From JAAYWY01 sp050945275 (GTDB lineage: Bacteria > Bacillota > DTU030 > DUMP01), in NCBI GenBank assembly GCA_050945275.1, contig JBMNSQ010000079.1, forward strand, positions 1 through 8,040: a stretch of 8,040 nucleotides of DNA, in the 5' to 3' direction. The first letter of the stretch is position 1, and every line of letters begins with the position of its first letter. A program made the translations under genes and the position numbers. Positions 5,665 to 8,040 of this stretch are shown in pieces. Below the pieces are notes generated by a model. The model searched no databases, was not told the DNA's origin, and worked only from the letters and a program-made list of their open reading frames with translations.

Positions 5665-5810
5665 GGGCAGCTTGCATCCGAAGGAAGACCCTTGAAAACC
5701 TTCTGTGGTTGCCCGTATGCAGTGGTACAGCCTTCGGGAAGGTACAGAGACCTGTCCAACCGGGGCATGTTCTATAAAACAGCGCTTATGCCACCAGCAG
5801 GTAACGACAG
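5665..5810 (+). ncRNA. Candidate structured RNA or long structured 3' UTR/leader (unassigned)
   Basis: The 243-base gap 5659-5901 has no convincing gene. It can form consecutive hairpins: (a) GGGCAG 5665-5670 with TTGCCC 5709-5714, enclosing GAAGG 5680-5684 with CCTTC 5699-5703; (b) CCTT 5731-5734 with AAGG 5739-5742, loop CGGG, extended by GTA/TAC; (c) CTGTC 5752-5756 with GACAG 5806-5810, enclosing GGCAT 5764-5768 with ATGCC 5788-5792. An intrinsic terminator follows directly. I match it to no known riboswitch or RNA class. It could be a small RNA, a structured mRNA end, or a leader with attenuator for the gene at 5902. Confidence 0.35.
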
Positions 5811-5815
5811 ACCGG

Positions 5816-5849
5816 GGCTTTGCTAATAGTTAGCAGGCCTTCTTTTTTT
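5816..5849 (+). terminator. Intrinsic terminator before the large SPOCS-repeat gene
   Basis: The stem TGCTAA 5821-5826 with TTAGCA 5830-5835 (loop TAG) extends through GGC/GCC pairs at 5816-5818 and 5837-5839 with a bulged T, and is followed by TTCTTTTTTT (5840-5849). It ends transcripts from the SPOCS gene upstream, or acts as an attenuator 50 bases before the next start. Confidence 0.85.
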
Positions 5850-5887
5850 CATTTAACCGCCATATCTTTATACTACCATACGCGGTT

Positions 5888-5893
5888 GGAGGG
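5888..5893 (+). promoter_or_regulatory. Ribosome binding site of the large SPOCS-repeat gene
   Basis: GGAGGG at 5888-5893 lies 8 bases before ATG 5902, which fixes the start of the open frame that runs off the window. Confidence 0.8.
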
Positions 5894-5901
5894 CGAGGCT
5901 A

Positions 5902-8040
5902 ATGAGTCAGCAGGTAGCGGAGCAATTGGTCTATAAGTTGGTGCAGAGTTTCACTCTGCCGACTAAGTTGGATACTTGTGTTCGCATAGCGACTTGTCCC
6001 CATGAGGTAGGGGATCTTACGGGAGAGTTTTTGGCTATCCGTTGGCAGCTGGATGGACAGCGACTGCAGATTGGGGGCGAATTTAAGGTTAGTGGAACAC
6101 TAATCTTACCGGGTGGCCAGTTGCAGTTATTCACCAAAACTAATAGTTTTGGCTTGAAACTTCTTTTGCCAGAGAAAGTCTTAGCAGGCCACGTAACGAT
6201 TGTACCCGAGGTGGAGGGGTTGACTTACACTATTGACCAGATAAGACGAAAACAGGTTGACATTAAGATCGTCATTCCTTGTAGCTTCACCTTGAAGGTT
6301 ATGGCCGCTGGGCCTTCTAAAGAGGCGGAGCTGTTGGCCCAAGGTTGCTTTCGCTCCGCCTTCGTTCCTGTGGTACTTCTTAGCCAAGAGGAGAGCTTTA
6401 GGCGGGAATTGCTGTTGCCGCTGGATCCGCCGGGGCGGAAAATTGTGCGGGCAGATATCAACGAACAGAATGTTCGTGCTCATCTGGCCTTACCATCGGT
6501 GGTCAGCGGAATCGCTAACGAAGATATTCTTTATTTAGGTATCGATGGGTGTTTGCACGAGCTTAACCACACCACCGATTGGAGCCATTTGTGGCCCACT
6601 GAAATAAAGTTGCAGACAGGGCAGCCGCAGGTAACGGTCCGAGGCGAAATCATCCGAGCTGAGCTTATGGCTCAAGGGCACACCTTATCTCTTAGTATAA
6701 AAGAAACAATAAACCTTAAAGTGTGTCAGGAGCGGCCAACAAAAGTTTTATTGGCTAATGACAATGCACCATCGAATCAATCTCTGTTAGCGCGGATTCC
6801 GTTTGTTGTGGCCGAACAAAGCGAGAGTGAACTGGTTCCGGTTTCCCTAACATTAAATGAGGAGCCGACTGTTCCTGGGCAGCCGCAGGTAAAAATAATA
6901 AATCTAGGCGGCCGTGCCCATCAGGGGCAAGTGGTACTTTCGGGGCTACTTGAGATTGCTTTTCCCTATGTGGATCATATGGGGAGAGAGCGGTTTTGGC
7001 ATAGCACTATGCCCTTAACAAGAGTGATAGCGATAAAAGCTAGCAGCCCCGGCCAACAGGTGCATGCCACTGCAGCAGTGGAGAGTGTGCAGTTTACGGT
7101 CCCAGGAGACAGGCAATTAGAACTTCAGGCTCTGTGTGTTTTTCAGGTTTATCTCCTGGAGCCAAAGTTGGTAGCGGTGATGATGGCTTCGGCACTACCG
7201 GAGATGAGGGCCCAGCAAGCACAAGCTCTGATAGAGCAACTGGTTGGCGAACAAAGCCGGGACATGTTATTAGAAGAAACCATGATGTTCTCGGATAACA
7301 AGTTCTCGGTGGTGGATCATAGCGTCTCTTCCGAGGTAAGTGAGGTGCACGTTGGCTATGGTAGTCTCTCTTGCCGGGGAGAAGTTTTAGTGGGTTTATA
7401 TTATTTAAGTGAGTCTCGGGAAGAATGTTACCAGGAGCTTAGACTTCCCTGGCAGATAACGCTGGATATTGCTGCTGCCAAACCTCAGTGGCTGTGCGAT
7501 GTAACTGCTGAGGCTAACCTACTGCCCCTAGAGCTAGCTTCAGATAATGGGGGCACCGTAATACGAGTGGCCTGCACTGTAGTTGGGCGGGCGTATTGTC
7601 CTTCGGTAGTATCGGTTATAACTGGTTTGTACTCCCATGACCCAGCAACTTCCGAGTGGCCAATAAAGGCGACTCTACGCCAAGAAGCGGAGCTTGGGGT
7701 CATGATTAGCCCTCGCCGCTGGAGGCCATCTTATGGAGGTCGGGTAGCAGTAGAAGTTAAACAGGTGAGCTTCAAGGCTGGCCAGGGAGAGGTTACGGCT
7801 CTGGGAGAGCTAGCGCTAGCTGTGGACTATACTCTCCCATTGGGTACTGTTCAAAGGTGGCAGGAGGAGCGGCCGTTTGAGCTAGTTTTTGCTTGCCCAA
7901 AGGCTAAGCCAGATTTAGAAGTACGAGGAGAGCTAAAAGTAACAGAGGTACTTCATCAAAAGTCTTCAAAAAAAGATGCCCAGAGGCCAAGAGCCGGTGG
8001 GCAGTCCATGCAGGTAGCAGTGGTTTTTATGGCGGATCTA
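5902..8040 (+). CDS. Large protein of about five SPOCS/DUF3794-like units, 3'-partial
   Basis: The frame opened by ATG 5902 stays free of stops for all 713 codons to the window end, so the gene is incomplete here. I read about five divergent SPOCS-like units: A (about 40-134, with FKVSGTLILPGG and VTIVPEVEGLTYT), B (about 190-276, with SGIANEDILYLGIDG and VTVRGEIIRAEL), C (about 340-420, with VVLSGLLEIAFPYVDHMG and VHATAAVESVQFTV), D (about 485-566, with LSCRGEVLVGLYYLSES and CDVTAEANLLPLEL) and E (about 613-683, with VTALGELALAVDYTLPLG and LEVRGELKVTEV). Each keeps the G-x-hydrophobic strand, acidic/polar turn, second strand pair and closing strand of the domain seen in triplicate in the preceding gene. 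No signal peptide or membrane segment appears. GGAGGG provides the ribosome binding site. A spore-layer scaffold role is inferred from family and context; a C-terminal LysM, as in SipL, may lie beyond the window. Confidence 0.8.
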   Translation, partial: MSQQVAEQLVYKLVQSFTLPTKLDTCVRIATCPHEVGDLTGEFLAIRWQLDGQRLQIGGEFKVSGTLILPGGQLQLFTKTNSFGLKLLLPEKVLAGHVTIVPEVEGLTYTIDQIRRKQVDIKIVIPCSFTLKVMAAGPSKEAELLAQGCFRSAFVPVVLLSQEESFRRELLLPLDPPGRKIVRADINEQNVRAHLALPSVVSGIANEDILYLGIDGCLHELNHTTDWSHLWPTEIKLQTGQPQVTVRGEIIRAELMAQGHTLSLSIKETINLKVCQERPTKVLLANDNAPSNQSLLARIPFVVAEQSESELVPVSLTLNEEPTVPGQPQVKIINLGGRAHQGQVVLSGLLEIAFPYVDHMGRERFWHSTMPLTRVIAIKASSPGQQVHATAAVESVQFTVPGDRQLELQALCVFQVYLLEPKLVAVMMASALPEMRAQQAQALIEQLVGEQSRDMLLEETMMFSDNKFSVVDHSVSSEVSEVHVGYGSLSCRGEVLVGLYYLSESREECYQELRLPWQITLDIAAAKPQWLCDVTAEANLLPLELASDNGGTVIRVACTVVGRAYCPSVVSVITGLYSHDPATSEWPIKATLRQEAELGVMISPRRWRPSYGGRVAVEVKQVSFKAGQGEVTALGELALAVDYTLPLGTVQRWQEERPFELVFACPKAKPDLEVRGELKVTEVLHQKSSKKDAQRPRAGGQSMQVAVVFMADL

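Noticed and set aside
5674..5690. CCGAAGGAAG resembling the SRP RNA motif TCCGGAAGGAAGCAGC
   Set aside because: The partner half of the SRP domain IV helix (GGTCAGG) is missing and one G is absent, so it is likely chance.
5705..5833. Small open frame GTG 5705 or ATG 5717 to TAG 5831-5833 (about 38-42 residues)
   Set aside because: No ribosome binding site at a workable distance, the frame overlaps the hairpins and the terminator stem, and the composition is not protein-like.
5861..5868. CATATCTT as a SigmaK/SigmaE -10 for the gene at 5902
   Set aside because: The matching -35 position falls in the terminator U-tract and lacks mACm or an ATA-type box; too weak to list.
6181..6483. Minus-strand frames of 78-100 codons opposite the large SPOCS gene
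   Set aside because: They lie opposite a continuous 713-codon frame with good start signals and show no recognisable motif.

Overview
The window reads as a chromosomal segment of an endospore-forming Firmicute. The evidence is AAGGAGG-type Shine-Dalgarno sites, GTG and TTG starts, a YheC/YheD-family ATP-grasp protein, two consecutive genes for SPOCS/DUF3794-type proteins, Cys-rich small proteins and two sites that fit the late mother-cell SigmaK promoter. Absence of any Bacillus-type coat gene and the abundance of SPOCS domains point to the class Clostridia (Peptococcaceae/Thermoanaerobacterales style); that placement is inference.

Layout. (1) 32-1141: YheC/YheD ATP-grasp spore-coat-associated protein. 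(2) 1252-1809 and 1871-2410: tandem paralogous secretion-signal-free proteins with an N-terminal CPPxCCP motif and a jelly-roll-like body, preceded by a SigmaK-type promoter and closed by a strong two-way terminator (2418-2450). (3) 2473-3306, minus strand: exported CAP (SCP/PR1, YkwD-like) protein with two WYLxY repeats separated by Pro/Asn linkers; its start is moved to a GTG at 3306 because of a perfect ribosome binding site. (4) 3307-3664: divergent regulatory region, with a SigmaA-like promoter for the CAP gene and a textbook SigmaK promoter for the next gene. (5) 3665-4321: a 16-cysteine protein whose C-terminal half looks like a cysteine-loaded SPOCS-type domain. (6) 4405-5658: protein with three SPOCS/DUF3794 repeats. 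(7) 5659-5901: gene-free stretch with several consecutive hairpins and an intrinsic terminator. (8) 5902 to the window end: an open frame of at least 713 codons with no stop in the window, built of about five SPOCS-like units.

Together the plus-strand genes look like a spore outer-layer (coat/exosporium) cluster made in the mother cell: Cys-rich cross-linkable proteins, jelly-roll surface proteins and multi-SPOCS scaffold proteins akin to the SPOCS part of SipL. No tRNA, rRNA, CRISPR array, insertion sequence or phage gene was seen. No homology search could be run, so family calls rest on motifs read by eye.
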